The notes: a model not told the origin generated them from the sequence alone. A stretch of DNA of 64,000 bases from Guyparkeria hydrothermalis (GCF_023555375.1 NZ_JAJSEE010000001.1:124001-188000); one strand, 5' to 3'. Shown: positions 35,144-44,928, numbered from the stretch's first letter. Translations and numbers: made by a program.

Positions 35144-36771
35144 ATCAAACAGCGGATTCTGTAGTCGATCAGATCGAACACGAGCACAGCCATCACGGGC
35201 CGAGAAAAGGCCCGCTGCGCTGGCTGCTGACCGTCAATCACAAGGACGTCGGCACCATGTACCTGGTGCTCGCCCTGGTGGCGCTGCTCGTCGGCGGCGT
35301 CATGGCGCTGGTCATCCGGGCCGAGTTGTTCCAGCCGGGGCTGCAACTGACCCAGCCGCAGTTCTTCAACTCCCTGACCACCATGCACGGCCTGACCATG
35401 ATCTTCCTGGCGATCATGCCGGGGCTGACGGGGCTGGCCAACTGGATGGTGCCGTTGCAGGTCGGCGCGGACGACATGTACTGGCCGCGGGTCAATAACT
35501 GGGCCTTCTGGATGCTGCCGCCGGCGGCGATCATGCTGTGGATCGGCTTTTTCATGCCCCAGGGCGCGCCCGGCGGCGGCTGGACCCTGTACGCGCCGCT
35601 CTCGTCGACCTACGCCCCGCCGTCGATCGACTGGGTGATCATGGCGATCCACATCATGGGCATCTCCTCGATCCTCGGGGCACTCAACATCATCCTCACG
35701 ATCCTGAAGATGCGCGCCAAGGGGATGAGACTCTGGGACATGCCGCTGTTCACGTGGACCTGGCTGATCACCGGCTTTCTGCTGCTGCTGGCGATGCCGA
35801 CACTGGCCATCGCGGTCACCATGCTCCTGACCGATCGGCACCTGGGCACCGCCTTCTTCGATGCCACGAACGGCGGCGACCCGGTGCTATTCCAGCACAT
35901 CTTCTGGTTCTTCGGTCACCCCGAGGTGTACATCATGATCCTGCCGGCCTTCGGCGTGGTCTCGGAGATCGTGCCGGCGTTTAGCCGAAAGCCGCTCTTC
36001 GGGCGCACGTCGATGATCTGGGCCGTGATCGCCATCACCTTCCTGTCGGCGATCGTCTGGGCGCATCACATGTTCACCGTGGGCCTGCCGGTCGAGGCAC
36101 AAGTGCTGTTCATGTACACCACGATGCTGATCGCGATCCCCACCGGCATCAAGATATTCAACTGGGTCGCCACCATGTGGCGCGGGTCGATGACATTCGA
36201 GGCGCCGATGCTCTGGGCGCTCGCCTTCATCTTCCTGTTCACGATCGGCGGCTTTTCCGGACTGATGCTGGCCGACGTGCCGGCCGACTACCAGTACCAC
36301 GACACCTACTTTGTCGTGGCGCACCTGCACTACGTGGTGGTGACCGGCTCGCTGTTCGCCATCATCGCCGGGGTCTATTACTGGCTGCCCAAGTGGACCG
36401 GCCACATGTACAACGAGAAGCTCAGCCAGTGGCACTTCTGGTTGTCGGCCATCTCGGTCAACGTCACGTTCTTCCCCATGCACTTCGCCGGGCTGGCCGG
36501 CATGCCTCGCCGGATTCCCGACTACCCCTTGCAGTTCATGGACTTCAACATGATCTCGACCGTGGGGGCGTTCGTCTTCGGCTTCTCCCAGCTGCTGTTC
36601 ATCTGGCTGGTAATCCAGACGATCCGTGGCGGCAAGAAGGCGGGCGACCGCCCCTGGGATGGTGCAAAAGGCCTGGAATGGACCCTGTCCTCTCCGCCGC
36701 CGTACCACACGTTCACCGAGCCACCGTCGCGCCAGACGATTCATGAGGAAGGCCCGCACGGCTACCACTGA
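35140..36771 (+). CDS. coxA: Cytochrome c oxidase subunit I
   Basis: The 543-residue, twelve-helix heme-copper oxidase core contains TTMHGLTMIFLAIMPG (heme a ligand His), FWFFGHPEVYIMILPAFGV (CuB His and cross-linked Tyr region), WAHHMFTVGLP, and DTYFVVAHLHYVV. Length is that of subunit I alone, so no subunit III is fused. It catalyses oxygen reduction coupled to proton pumping. The next gene is SURF1-like, not subunit III. Confidence 0.97.
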   Translation: MNQTADSVVDQIEHEHSHHGPRKGPLRWLLTVNHKDVGTMYLVLALVALLVGGVMALVIRAELFQPGLQLTQPQFFNSLTTMHGLTMIFLAIMPGLTGLANWMVPLQVGADDMYWPRVNNWAFWMLPPAAIMLWIGFFMPQGAPGGGWTLYAPLSSTYAPPSIDWVIMAIHIMGISSILGALNIILTILKMRAKGMRLWDMPLFTWTWLITGFLLLLAMPTLAIAVTMLLTDRHLGTAFFDATNGGDPVLFQHIFWFFGHPEVYIMILPAFGVVSEIVPAFSRKPLFGRTSMIWAVIAITFLSAIVWAHHMFTVGLPVEAQVLFMYTTMLIAIPTGIKIFNWVATMWRGSMTFEAPMLWALAFIFLFTIGGFSGLMLADVPADYQYHDTYFVVAHLHYVVVTGSLFAIIAGVYYWLPKWTGHMYNEKLSQWHFWLSAISVNVTFFPMHFAGLAGMPRRIPDYPLQFMDFNMISTVGAFVFGFSQLLFIWLVIQTIRGGKKAGDRPWDGAKGLEWTLSSPPPYHTFTEPPSRQTIHEEGPHGYH

Positions 36772-36867
36772 GGCGAACGTGAGACGACTCGGCCGCAGCG
36801 CGCCATGAACGGAATCTCGTCACCAGTGACAGACGCGCGCGGCAGCACGACAAGGCGAGGCGCGACA

Positions 36868-37662
36868 ATGGCAACGGCCAGGGACAACCGAACGGCTGAC
36901 CTCAGCGAAGTGGCTGCATCGGCGAAAGGCGCCGCTCCCGGCGGGCCTCGATTCCGACCTGCCCTGGTGCAAAGCCTCGCGACCCTGGTCCTGCTGCCGG
37001 TCTTTCTCGGCCTGGGCACCTGGCAGGTACAGCGGGCAGCGGAAAAGCAGCAACTGCTCGAAGCCGAGTCGGCGGCGACGCAAGCCTCGCCGGTGCCAGT
37101 CGGCTCACTCGGCCCCACCAGCGTGCCATTGCACGCCCGGGCCAGCGGCCGGTACGACGAGCACCTGTTCCTGCTGGACAACCGGGTCCGGAATCGCCGC
37201 GCCGGCTACGAGGTGCTGGCACCGTTGCGCATCACGGACGACGAGGCGGTACTGGTCAACCTGGGCTGGGTAGCGCAAGGCGAAAGCCGCGGGCAACTGC
37301 CCACGGTCGGGACGCCAACCGGAACGGTGCAGGTTACCGGTCTGGCCATGACGCCCCAGCCACCACCGTTCGAACTGTCCGATCGCGAGACCTTCGCCGC
37401 CGGCTGGCCCAAGGTGGTGCAGACCGCGCTACCCGGGACGCTGGAAAAGGAACTGGGCTACCGGTTGCGGCCGGTCGTGCTTTATCCCGACGGCTCGGAG
37501 GTCGCGGCGCACCGGGTCGAGGCGATGCATGAGTTCGGCCCGTCGCGGCATCACGCCTACGCGGCACAGTGGTTCGGATTCGCGGTGATACTGATGATTG
37601 TTTACCTGTGGCACGGCCTGCACCGGGGCAAACAAGGGAGAAACGCAAATTGGACGCAGTAA
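36868..37662 (+). CDS. SURF1-family oxidase assembly protein
   Basis: The 264-residue protein has two transmembrane helices at the ends (about 35-52 and 236-253) enclosing a periplasmic domain, the SURF1 layout. Motifs: LGTWQVQRAAEKQQL, LDNRVRNRRAGYEVLAPL, VLVNLGWVAQG, HHAYAAQWFGFAVILMIVY. It helps insert heme a into subunit I. ATG 36868 is preceded by GGCGAGG; a longer start at 36805 is possible. It overlaps the next gene by one base (TAATG). Confidence 0.9.
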   Translation: MATARDNRTADLSEVAASAKGAAPGGPRFRPALVQSLATLVLLPVFLGLGTWQVQRAAEKQQLLEAESAATQASPVPVGSLGPTSVPLHARASGRYDEHLFLLDNRVRNRRAGYEVLAPLRITDDEAVLVNLGWVAQGESRGQLPTVGTPTGTVQVTGLAMTPQPPPFELSDRETFAAGWPKVVQTALPGTLEKELGYRLRPVVLYPDGSEVAAHRVEAMHEFGPSRHHAYAAQWFGFAVILMIVYLWHGLHRGKQGRNANWTQ

Positions 37663-38222
37663 TGACGAATGCCAATCGACGGCAATGGATCATTCTTCTG
37701 AACCTGGCGGCGATCTTCATCCTGCCGCTGGCCGCTTCGTGGACCATGTACACCCTGCAGCCGTTCGAGAAACGGGGCGGACTCGAACACGGGGAGTTGA
37801 TCACCCCCGTCGAGAAGGTGCCGGTGGCCGGGTTGAGCACGCTCGACGGTGAGCCCGTCGACGCCAGCCTTTTCCAGGGAAAATGGACCTTGCTCTATCA
37901 CGTGCCCGCCGGCGAGAACCAGGCCGGCTGCGACGCGGATTGCCGCGCGCTCATGGACACCCTCCGCCGGGTTCGCCTGGCGCAGGACGAGGGAATGCGG
38001 GCCGTGCAACGGGTCCTGCTGGAACCGGCAGGCACAGGCCGACCCGCGGATTTCGACCAGGGCCTGCAGGTGCTGGAAAGCAACCAATGGCCGTTGGCAC
38101 GCGGGTCCGTCTATATCGTCGATCGACAGGGTTACCTGGTGCTGCGCTACGACGCCGGATTCGATCCGCAGGGGCTGCTGAAAGACCTGGAACGCCTGTT
38201 GCGACTGGCCGGGGAGGGTTAA
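37662..38222 (+). CDS. Membrane-anchored SCO-like thioredoxin-fold protein with CX3C
   Basis: The 186-residue protein has one transmembrane helix (about 10-28) and a periplasmic domain resembling a short SCO/thioredoxin fold: GKWTLLYHVPAGE followed by GCDADC (CX3C, the SCO copper motif spacing), MDTLRRVRLAQ, and YIVDRQGYLVLRYDAGF near the end. Its place between SURF1 and ctaA suggests copper delivery or thiol reduction during oxidase assembly. Sequence similarity to true SCO is low, so this is inferred. Confidence 0.75.
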   Translation: MTNANRRQWIILLNLAAIFILPLAASWTMYTLQPFEKRGGLEHGELITPVEKVPVAGLSTLDGEPVDASLFQGKWTLLYHVPAGENQAGCDADCRALMDTLRRVRLAQDEGMRAVQRVLLEPAGTGRPADFDQGLQVLESNQWPLARGSVYIVDRQGYLVLRYDAGFDPQGLLKDLERLLRLAGEG

Positions 38223-38226
38223 CGGG

Positions 38227-39279
38227 ATGAACCTCAAACCGGTAAAGCAACGTGTGAACAGCACGGGTTCCGGCCACGTCTACCGTCGCCTGACCTACCT
38301 GGCCACGGTGCTGGCCCTGGTGGTGGTCGTGCTCGGCGCCTACGTGCGCCTGACCGATGCCGGCCTGGGCTGCCCGGACTGGCCAGGCTGCTACGGCCAT
38401 CTGACGGTCAGCTCGGCCCAGGCCAATGAAAGCCAGGTCAACGCCCTCTACCCCGACCAGCCCCTGGAGGCCGGCAAGGCCCTCAACGAAATGGTGCACC
38501 GCTATGCCGCCGGGACCCTCGGCCTGCTGATCGTGATGCTGGTGGCGATCGGCTGGTGGTACAAGCGCCATCGGGCCCTCTTGTCCACCCTCGCCGCGCT
38601 GGTCGTGTTCCAGGCCCTGCTGGGCATGTGGACCGTGACCATGCTGCTCAAGCCCGTGGTGGTAACCGCCCACCTGTTGGGCGGCATGGCCGTGTTGTCC
38701 ATGCTCTGGTGGATATGGCTCGACAACCGCCACCGATGTCTGCGTGAGGCCGGGGCAACGCCGTTGCCGTCAACGACGATAAGCCCCGGCATGCGCTGGT
38801 TCGCCGCGATCGGCCTGGTGCTGCTGATTGGCCAGATCTTCCTGGGCGGCTGGACCTCGACCAATTACGCCGGGCTGGCCTGCAGCGGCTTCCCCACCTG
38901 CAACGGCCAGTGGTGGCCGGATGCGGACTACGGCTCGGTCTTCGGGCTGCACGAAGTGAACGACCTGCACGGCCCCGGCCTGATCGCCACCCAGTGGCTG
39001 CATCGACTCGGGGCGTTGGTGGTGTTCATCACCCTGCTGACATTGACGATCAAGGCAAGCCCAGTGGCGCCGCGAGTGGCCGTGGCCATCGGCACCCTGC
39101 TGGGGCTGCAGATATCCATCGGCGTGGCCAATGTGCTGTTCGGCCTGCCCCTGGTGATGGCCGACGCCCACAACGCGGTCGCCGCGCTACTGCTGCTGGC
39201 GGTTCTCGCGCTCAATCACCACCTCAATCATCCGCTGACCCCCGCGATGGGTCAGGCACCGAAGGGAGTGTGCACATGA
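38227..39279 (+). CDS. ctaA: Heme A synthase (COX15/CtaA)
   Basis: The 350-residue polytopic protein converts heme O to heme A. Marks: VVVLGAYVRLTDAGLGCPDW, PGCYGH, LNEMVHRYAAGTLGLLIV, then in the second half LGGWTSTNYAGLACSGFPTC and THWLHR-like QWLHRLGALVVF. Eight hydrophobic segments in two pseudo-repeats. It ends in an ATGA overlap with ctaB. Confidence 0.95.
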   Translation: MNLKPVKQRVNSTGSGHVYRRLTYLATVLALVVVVLGAYVRLTDAGLGCPDWPGCYGHLTVSSAQANESQVNALYPDQPLEAGKALNEMVHRYAAGTLGLLIVMLVAIGWWYKRHRALLSTLAALVVFQALLGMWTVTMLLKPVVVTAHLLGGMAVLSMLWWIWLDNRHRCLREAGATPLPSTTISPGMRWFAAIGLVLLIGQIFLGGWTSTNYAGLACSGFPTCNGQWWPDADYGSVFGLHEVNDLHGPGLIATQWLHRLGALVVFITLLTLTIKASPVAPRVAVAIGTLLGLQISIGVANVLFGLPLVMADAHNAVAALLLLAVLALNHHLNHPLTPAMGQAPKGVCT

Positions 39280-40202
39280 ACGTTCGAGCCCAGACGGTTG
39301 CCGCGATCGGCGCCTTCCCGTGGCACAGCTATGTCAAGCTGTGCAAGCCCAAGGTCGTCTCGCTGGTGGTGTTCACGGCACTGGTTGCCATGCTCCTGGC
39401 CGCGCCGCCGGGAGATCTGCCCTGGACGCTGCTCCTGGCCGGCACCGCCGGCATCACCCTCGCCGGTTTCTCGGCGGCGGCGTTCAACCATATCGCCGAC
39501 CGAGAGATCGACGCGGAAATGGGCCGAACCAAGGCCCGGCCGCTACCCACCGGCGACATCTCGAGAAGCGCGGCGACCATCTTCGCCAGCCTGCTCGGCA
39601 CGGCGTCGCTGACCCTGCTGTGGTTCGTGGTCAACCCGCTCACCGCCGTGCTGACCCTGTTCACCCTGATCGGCTACGCCGTGATCTACACGCGCTATCT
39701 AAAGTGGATCGGGCCACAGAACATCGTGCTGGGCGGTGCCTCGGGCGCGGCGCCGGCCCTGCTGGGCTGGACCGCCGTCACCGGCCAGGTCGGCTGGGAG
39801 GCCATCACCCTGTTCCTGATCATCTTCGTCTGGACGCCGCCGCATTTCTGGCCGCTGGCGATCGCCCGACGCGAGGAGTATGCCGCCGCCAAGGTGCCGA
39901 TGATGCCGGTCACCAACGGCGTGGCGTACACCAAGCGTCAAACCCTGTACTACGCGATCGCCCTGCTGCCCGTCAGCCTGCTGCCGGTGCTGGTGGGCAT
40001 GAGCGGCCCGGTCTACCTGGTCGGTGCCACGCTGCTGGGTGGCAGTTTCATCCTGCGCGCCTGGCGGCTGCTGCACGTCGACAGCGACCGGCAGGCCATG
40101 AAGCTGTTCGGTTTCTCGATCACCTACCTGACCGCGCTGTTCGCCCTGATGCTGGCCGATCACTACCTGCCGCTCGGTTCCTTGCCGGCAGTGCTTGGTT
40201 AA
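39276..40202 (+). CDS. ctaB: Protoheme IX farnesyltransferase (heme O synthase)
   Basis: The 308-residue UbiA-family prenyltransferase has YVKLCKPKVVSLVVFTALV at the N-terminus and the Asp-rich motif NHIADREIDAEMGRTKARPL (about 69-88), plus FVWTPPHFWPLAI and MMPVTNG, diagnostic of CtaB. It farnesylates heme B to heme O for CtaA. GAAGGGAG precedes ATG 39276. Confidence 0.96.
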   Translation: MNVRAQTVAAIGAFPWHSYVKLCKPKVVSLVVFTALVAMLLAAPPGDLPWTLLLAGTAGITLAGFSAAAFNHIADREIDAEMGRTKARPLPTGDISRSAATIFASLLGTASLTLLWFVVNPLTAVLTLFTLIGYAVIYTRYLKWIGPQNIVLGGASGAAPALLGWTAVTGQVGWEAITLFLIIFVWTPPHFWPLAIARREEYAAAKVPMMPVTNGVAYTKRQTLYYAIALLPVSLLPVLVGMSGPVYLVGATLLGGSFILRAWRLLHVDSDRQAMKLFGFSITYLTALFALMLADHYLPLGSLPAVLG

Positions 40203-40228
40203 CCTGACCGACCGCGGGGGAGGAAATC

Positions 40229-41092
40229 ATGACGCTGCCAACCATCCTCGAGCAGAGCGTCGCCTTCCTCCTGCCGTACGACTTCTCGCCAACGGTGCTG
40301 CTGGTCTGTATCGGGGCCGGCCTGCTCTACCAACGGGGTTGGCGCAAGGCAGGCGGCGGGCTGGGCCAGGCCGTGATGTTCTGGATCGGGCTGGTGGCGA
40401 TCTATGTCGTGCTGCAGACCCAGTTCGACTACTACGGCCAGCACAGCTTCTTCATGCATCGCCTGCAGCACCTGGTGCTGCACCACGTCGCCCCGTTCCT
40501 GATTGCCGTCTCGGCGCCGGCCGCGATTCTGGCAGCCGGCCTGCCCGAGCCCATCCATCGTTACGTGGTCACGCCGCTGCGACGCAACTGGCTACTGCGC
40601 CACGTCTACGCCGCGATCCAGGAGCCGCTGGTGGCCGGCGCGATCTTCGTCGGCCTGATCTACTTCTGGCTGATCCCCTCGGTGCACTTCTACGCCATGC
40701 TCAACGTGCCGCTCTACAACACGATGAACTGGGGCATGGCGATCGACGGGCTGCTGTTCTGGTGGATGATCTTCAACCTGCGCGCGCCGGGCGCGAGCGA
40801 CATGCGCCATTACGGCTACCGCCTGCTGGTGCTGTTCCTGGTGATGTTTCCGCAGATCGCCCTCGGTGCGTACATCGCCCTGAGCGATCACGACCTGTTC
40901 GGCATCTACGCCGCCTGCGGCCGCATCCTGCCGATCACCCCCCTGACGGACCAGGCGATCGGCGGCCTGCTTACCTGGGTACCCGCGGCGATGATGAGCT
41001 TTGTCGGTGGGCTGGTGCTAGTGCATCGATGGAACCGCCGGAGCCGTCACGTCGAGAAACCCGTTTCCCCCACCCTTCGTTGTGCGAGGTGA
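40229..41092 (+). CDS. ctaG: CtaG-type cytochrome c oxidase assembly factor (Bacillus CtaG/PF09678 type)
   Basis: The 287-residue polytopic protein shows the PF09678 features: HSFFMHRLQHLVLHHVAPFLIAVSAP (His-rich helix, about 71-96), WLIPSVHFYAMLN, GMAIDGLLFWWMIFNL, and YGYRLLVLFLVMFPQIALGAYI. It is the copper-related assembly factor of caa3 oxidases and is unrelated to Cox11, which is missing from this operon. GGGGGAGG precedes ATG 40229. Confidence 0.9.
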   Translation: MTLPTILEQSVAFLLPYDFSPTVLLVCIGAGLLYQRGWRKAGGGLGQAVMFWIGLVAIYVVLQTQFDYYGQHSFFMHRLQHLVLHHVAPFLIAVSAPAAILAAGLPEPIHRYVVTPLRRNWLLRHVYAAIQEPLVAGAIFVGLIYFWLIPSVHFYAMLNVPLYNTMNWGMAIDGLLFWWMIFNLRAPGASDMRHYGYRLLVLFLVMFPQIALGAYIALSDHDLFGIYAACGRILPITPLTDQAIGGLLTWVPAAMMSFVGGLVLVHRWNRRSRHVEKPVSPTLRCAR

Positions 41093-41096
41093 GATC

Positions 41097-41690
41097 GTGT
41101 CGCAATCCAAACACCTGATCCTTTGGCTACTTCCCCTGTTCCTGCTCGGTTGCAGCGGGGAGGCATCCAACCAGTGGCACGGTCATGACATCACCGGCGT
41201 CATGCCGGACCTCGAGTTCGAGCTGACCGACCACACCGGCCAACCGGTCACCGCCGAAGACTATCGCGGCAAGATCACCCTGATGTTCTTCGGCTACACC
41301 AGCTGCCAGCATGTCTGCCCGGTCGCCCTCAGCAAGCTGGCCGCCGCAACCCGGGAGCTGGGCGACCAGGCCGACAAGGTCGAGATCCTCTTCGTGGCGG
41401 TCGACCCCAAGCGCGACAAGAAGGTGCTCGACGACTACGTCACCGAATTCACCCCCGACCTCGTCGGCCTGACCGGCACCCAGAAGCAACTCAAAGCCGT
41501 CGCCAAGCGTTACCGCGTTGCCTTCAGCTACGAAAAGCCGCGTGAGGACGGGTTTTACATCGTCAACCACAGCGGCGCGGTGTTCGTGTTCGATCCGCAG
41601 GGCAAGGTCCGCCTGCTGATCGACGAGCAGGCCAAGACCGCCAATATCACCGAGGATCTCCGGAATCTGATCGAGCAATCGTCCGGTTGA
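41097..41690 (+). CDS. SCO1/SenC copper chaperone, lipoprotein
   Basis: The 197-residue protein has an N-terminal lipobox (LFLLGCSGE) and a SCO thioredoxin fold: ITLMFFGYTSCQHVCPVALS with CX3C copper ligands, FVAVDPKRDKK, and the distal ligand His in YIVNHSGAVFVFDPQG. It metallates CuA of subunit II. GTG 41097 is chosen because AGGTGAG sits just upstream; GTG 41082 is an alternative that overlaps ctaG. Last gene of the oxidase operon. Confidence 0.92.
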   Translation: MSQSKHLILWLLPLFLLGCSGEASNQWHGHDITGVMPDLEFELTDHTGQPVTAEDYRGKITLMFFGYTSCQHVCPVALSKLAAATRELGDQADKVEILFVAVDPKRDKKVLDDYVTEFTPDLVGLTGTQKQLKAVAKRYRVAFSYEKPREDGFYIVNHSGAVFVFDPQGKVRLLIDEQAKTANITEDLRNLIEQSSG

Positions 41691-41995
41691 TCCGGCCTCG
41701 GCACGGCGGCCGTTGTCGTTGAGTCAGCGTCTGGGTCAGCTCAGGCGAGTGAAGAACGGCCGCGCGGCCCGGCCACTTCGCACGCCACAGGCCCGGGGAA
41801 AACCGGTTTTCCGTGTTGGCGGGCACGTCATCTCCAGCCATCGCGATTCCGGGGCTTGCCCCGAAGACGACTACATTTAGGCACCCGTCGCGGCCGTGTC
41901 AGCCGCAGGCGCAAGGGCGATCGAGACCGATGGCCTGCCCCGGGGCGCTGGTGTATGTTCGATGGCATTGCAGGCGTCGACAGGGAGCCACGGCG
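41691..41995. other. 305-bp intergenic region after the oxidase operon
   Basis: I see no gene and no clear terminator; there are only short GC-rich palindromes. The frame of the HerA-like gene stays open upstream to 41813 without a better start. Confidence 0.4.
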
Positions 41996-43456
41996 ATGAG
42001 CGAACACGTACTGGTAGGCGGGGCCGACGGTCACGCCGTGAACCAACTGGGCCGGATGAGCAATCGTCACGGCCTGATCGCCGGGGCGACGGGCACCGGC
42101 AAGACCGTCAGCCTGCAGATCCTCGCCGAGAGCTTCTCCCGGCTGGGCGTGCCGGTCTTCGCCGCCGACATCAAGGGCGATCTTTCCGGACTGGCGGCCG
42201 CCGCCACGCCCCACCCCAAGGTGGACGAACGGGTCGAACGCATCCCGGTGCCGGACTACCGGGCCGAGGCCTCGCCGGTGCTGTTCTGGGACCTGTTCGG
42301 TGAGTCCGGCCATCCCATACGCACCACCGTCTCGGAAATGGGGCCGTTGCTGCTCGGCTCGCTGCTCGAACTCAACGACACCCAGGAGGGCGTTCTCTAC
42401 GCGGCCTTCCGCATCGCCGACGACGAGGGTCTTCTGCTGCTCGACCTCAAGGACCTGCGCTCGATGCTCAACTGGATGGGCGAGCATCGCAGCGAGCTCT
42501 CGCAGGAATACGGCAACCTGGCGCCGGCCAGCCTCGGGGCCATCCAGCGCCGCCTGCTGGTGCTCGAGGAACAAGGTGGCGACCATTTCTTCGGCGAGCC
42601 AGCCGTCGAACTCAAGGACCTGATGCGCACGGACTTTTCCGGGCGCGGCGTGATCAGCCTGCTGGACGCCACCCGCCTCTACCGCGAGTCGCCGCGGCTC
42701 TACAGCGCGTTTCTACTCTGGTTGCTGGCCGAGCTGTTCGAGGAATTGCCCGAGGCCGGTGACGCCGCACTACCCAAGCTGGTGTTCTTCTTCGACGAGG
42801 CCCACCTGCTGTTCGACCAGGCCACGCCGGCGCTGCTGGAGAAGATCGAGCAGGTGGTACGCCTGATCCGCTCCAAGGGCGTGGGCGTTTACTTTGTCAC
42901 GCAAAGCCCCACCGACGTGCCCGAGGCGGTACTGGGGCAACTCGGGCTCAAGCTCCAGCACGCCCTGCGCGCCTTCACGCCCAAGGACCGCAAGGCGATC
43001 CGGGCGGCGGCGCAGAACTTCCCGGCCAACCCGGGCCTCGACGTGGAGGCGACCCTGACCGACCTGGGCATCGGCGAGGCGCTGGTCTCGGTCCTGGATA
43101 CCAAGGGCCGACCGCAGGCGGTGCAACGCACCTTGATCGTGCCGCCCCGCTCGCGCATGGGGCCCCTGTCGGCCGCGGAACGCGCCGAGCTGCTGTCGCG
43201 CTCGCCACTGGCCGGGCAGTACGACACGGTCAATGACCGGGATTCGGCCTACGAGGAGCTGGCACGGCGCACCGAGGCACGCCAGAAGGCCCTGGACGAG
43301 CAGGCCGACGCCCAGCCGACGACCAAGGGGAAATCCACCTCCCGAGGCGACTCGGCCGGCGTAGCCTTCCTCAAGAGCGCCGCACGCAGCTTCGGCACCC
43401 AGCTCGGTCGGCACCTGGTGCGCGGCCTGCTCGGGGCGTTATCGGGCAAGCGCTGA
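41996..43456 (+). CDS. HerA-like ATPase, DUF853 family
   Basis: The 486-residue cytoplasmic protein has Walker A GATGTGKTV near residue 29, PVFAADIKGDLSGLA, DDEGLLLLDLKDLRSML, Walker B FFFDEAHLLFD (about 260-270), GVYFVTQSPTDVPE and arginine-finger-like ALRAFTPKDRKAI, all DUF853 (helicase HerA-like) features. The C-terminal 60 residues are low-complexity and basic. Role uncertain; the family is widespread in proteobacteria. GGGAG lies 10 nt before ATG 41996. Confidence 0.92.
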   Translation: MSEHVLVGGADGHAVNQLGRMSNRHGLIAGATGTGKTVSLQILAESFSRLGVPVFAADIKGDLSGLAAAATPHPKVDERVERIPVPDYRAEASPVLFWDLFGESGHPIRTTVSEMGPLLLGSLLELNDTQEGVLYAAFRIADDEGLLLLDLKDLRSMLNWMGEHRSELSQEYGNLAPASLGAIQRRLLVLEEQGGDHFFGEPAVELKDLMRTDFSGRGVISLLDATRLYRESPRLYSAFLLWLLAELFEELPEAGDAALPKLVFFFDEAHLLFDQATPALLEKIEQVVRLIRSKGVGVYFVTQSPTDVPEAVLGQLGLKLQHALRAFTPKDRKAIRAAAQNFPANPGLDVEATLTDLGIGEALVSVLDTKGRPQAVQRTLIVPPRSRMGPLSAAERAELLSRSPLAGQYDTVNDRDSAYEELARRTEARQKALDEQADAQPTTKGKSTSRGDSAGVAFLKSAARSFGTQLGRHLVRGLLGALSGKR

Positions 43457-43608
43457 CCCACCACCCACGCCCCGGCATCACGGCACCGAGCAAGGGTCGT
43501 GTTCTCCCATCGCTTCGCGCTCGCCTGCCGGCACCGCGATGATCTCCTCTAGCGGGCCGTGGGGCGTCGGTCGATCAACGGCCCGCCCCGAAAGGGTTCT
43601 GACCCCGT

Positions 43609-44736
43609 TTACGGATGACGCGCGATAGCCGCAATGGTGTCGGCATGGAAACGCGCCGCCCGGGCGACGGCGGCGCAACCCAGGTCCTCGGGCAGGACGT
43701 TGACGGTATCGACGGCATGCCCGGCCAGGGCATCGATCACCGCGTAGACGCTCGACGAGAGTCCCTCGGGGCTGTAACCGCCCTCGAGCATCATCACCAG
43801 ACGCCCGTCACAGCACTCTTCCGCCAGCGCGCTGACCCGCGCGGCGAGCGCGGCATAGCCGGTCTCGTCCATCGCGCAGGTCTGGTCGAGATAATGGCAA
43901 TCGAACCCCGCCGAGATCAGGATCAGCTCTGGCCGGTACGCTCGTGCCGCCGGCCGTACAACGTGCTCGAACACGTCCAGCAGGGCTGCATTGCCGCAAC
44001 CCCGCGGCAGCGGCACGTTCAGGTGGTAGCCGTGGCCGGCCCCCGCGCCGATCTCCTCGATGTGGCCCGTCCCGGGATAGAACGGCGCCTCGACATGACT
44101 GTCGATCACCAGGACCGCGGGGTCGTCGTAGAACAATGCCTGGGTGCCGTTGCCGTGGTGCATGTCCCAGTCCCAGATCATCACCCGCTGGTAGCCCAGC
44201 GAGGCCCGGGCGTGGGCGGCGGCCACGGCGATGTTGTTGTACAGGCAGAAGCCCATCGGGCGGTCCACCAGGGCGTGATGCCCCGGCGGGCGGACGATGC
44301 AGAAGGCGTACCGGCCTTCCCCCGCGGCAACCGCCTCGCAGGCCCCCACGCCGGCGCCCGCCGCAAGGCGTGCGGCAGCCACGCTATCGGGCGAGACGGC
44401 CGTGGTGTCCTGGGCCAGCCAACCCGATTGGCCCACGAGCGAATCGATGTAGGAGAGATACGGGCCGGCGTGCACGCGCTGCAACTGCGTCGTGGAGGCG
44501 GCCGTGACCGGCCGCCAGTCGAGCCCGCCCAGTGGCTGGTCCTCGAGGGCATCGATGATCGCGGTCAACCGCCTGGGGCCCTCGGGATAACGGTAGGTAT
44601 CCAAGCTGGCATCGGGGTACTGGTGCGCGATCATCGCCTTGACCGCCTCGCTCCACTCGGGGTGCTCGACGTCCCAGCCGGCCGGGTCGTGACCCAGCAT
44701 CCGCGCGTCGTAGTAGATCAGCACCCGTCTTCCCAT
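43609..44736 (-). CDS. Histone deacetylase superfamily protein
   Basis: The 375-residue enzyme has the zinc deacetylase core: RPPGHHALVDRPMGFCLYNNIAVAAAHA (about 150-178), IWDWDMHHGNGTQALFYDD with Asp/His zinc ligands, and LILISAGFDCHYLD with the third ligand Asp. It likely acts on acetylated small amines such as polyamines, as other class II bacterial members do; the substrate is inferred. ATG 44736 has GAGGTG 6 nt upstream. Confidence 0.92.
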   Translation of the reverse strand: MGRRVLIYYDARMLGHDPAGWDVEHPEWSEAVKAMIAHQYPDASLDTYRYPEGPRRLTAIIDALEDQPLGGLDWRPVTAASTTQLQRVHAGPYLSYIDSLVGQSGWLAQDTTAVSPDSVAAARLAAGAGVGACEAVAAGEGRYAFCIVRPPGHHALVDRPMGFCLYNNIAVAAAHARASLGYQRVMIWDWDMHHGNGTQALFYDDPAVLVIDSHVEAPFYPGTGHIEEIGAGAGHGYHLNVPLPRGCGNAALLDVFEHVVRPAARAYRPELILISAGFDCHYLDQTCAMDETGYAALAARVSALAEECCDGRLVMMLEGGYSPEGLSSSVYAVIDALAGHAVDTVNVLPEDLGCAAVARAARFHADTIAAIARHP

Positions 44737-44928
44737 TGCCACACCTCGACGCTCCGAGCAGGGAACGGCCGGCGGCGTCCCGATCACAGAGCGTAGCGGG
44801 TTTTCACCGGCCGGGACGGGCGATGGTGTCGGACTGACTAAAGACCGACCGAGAGCCAACGAGGCCGTAGCACGAAAGCGGCCCCGTCGCGCCTCACCGA
44901 CCCCGCCGACGATACCGTTGCGACCCGC

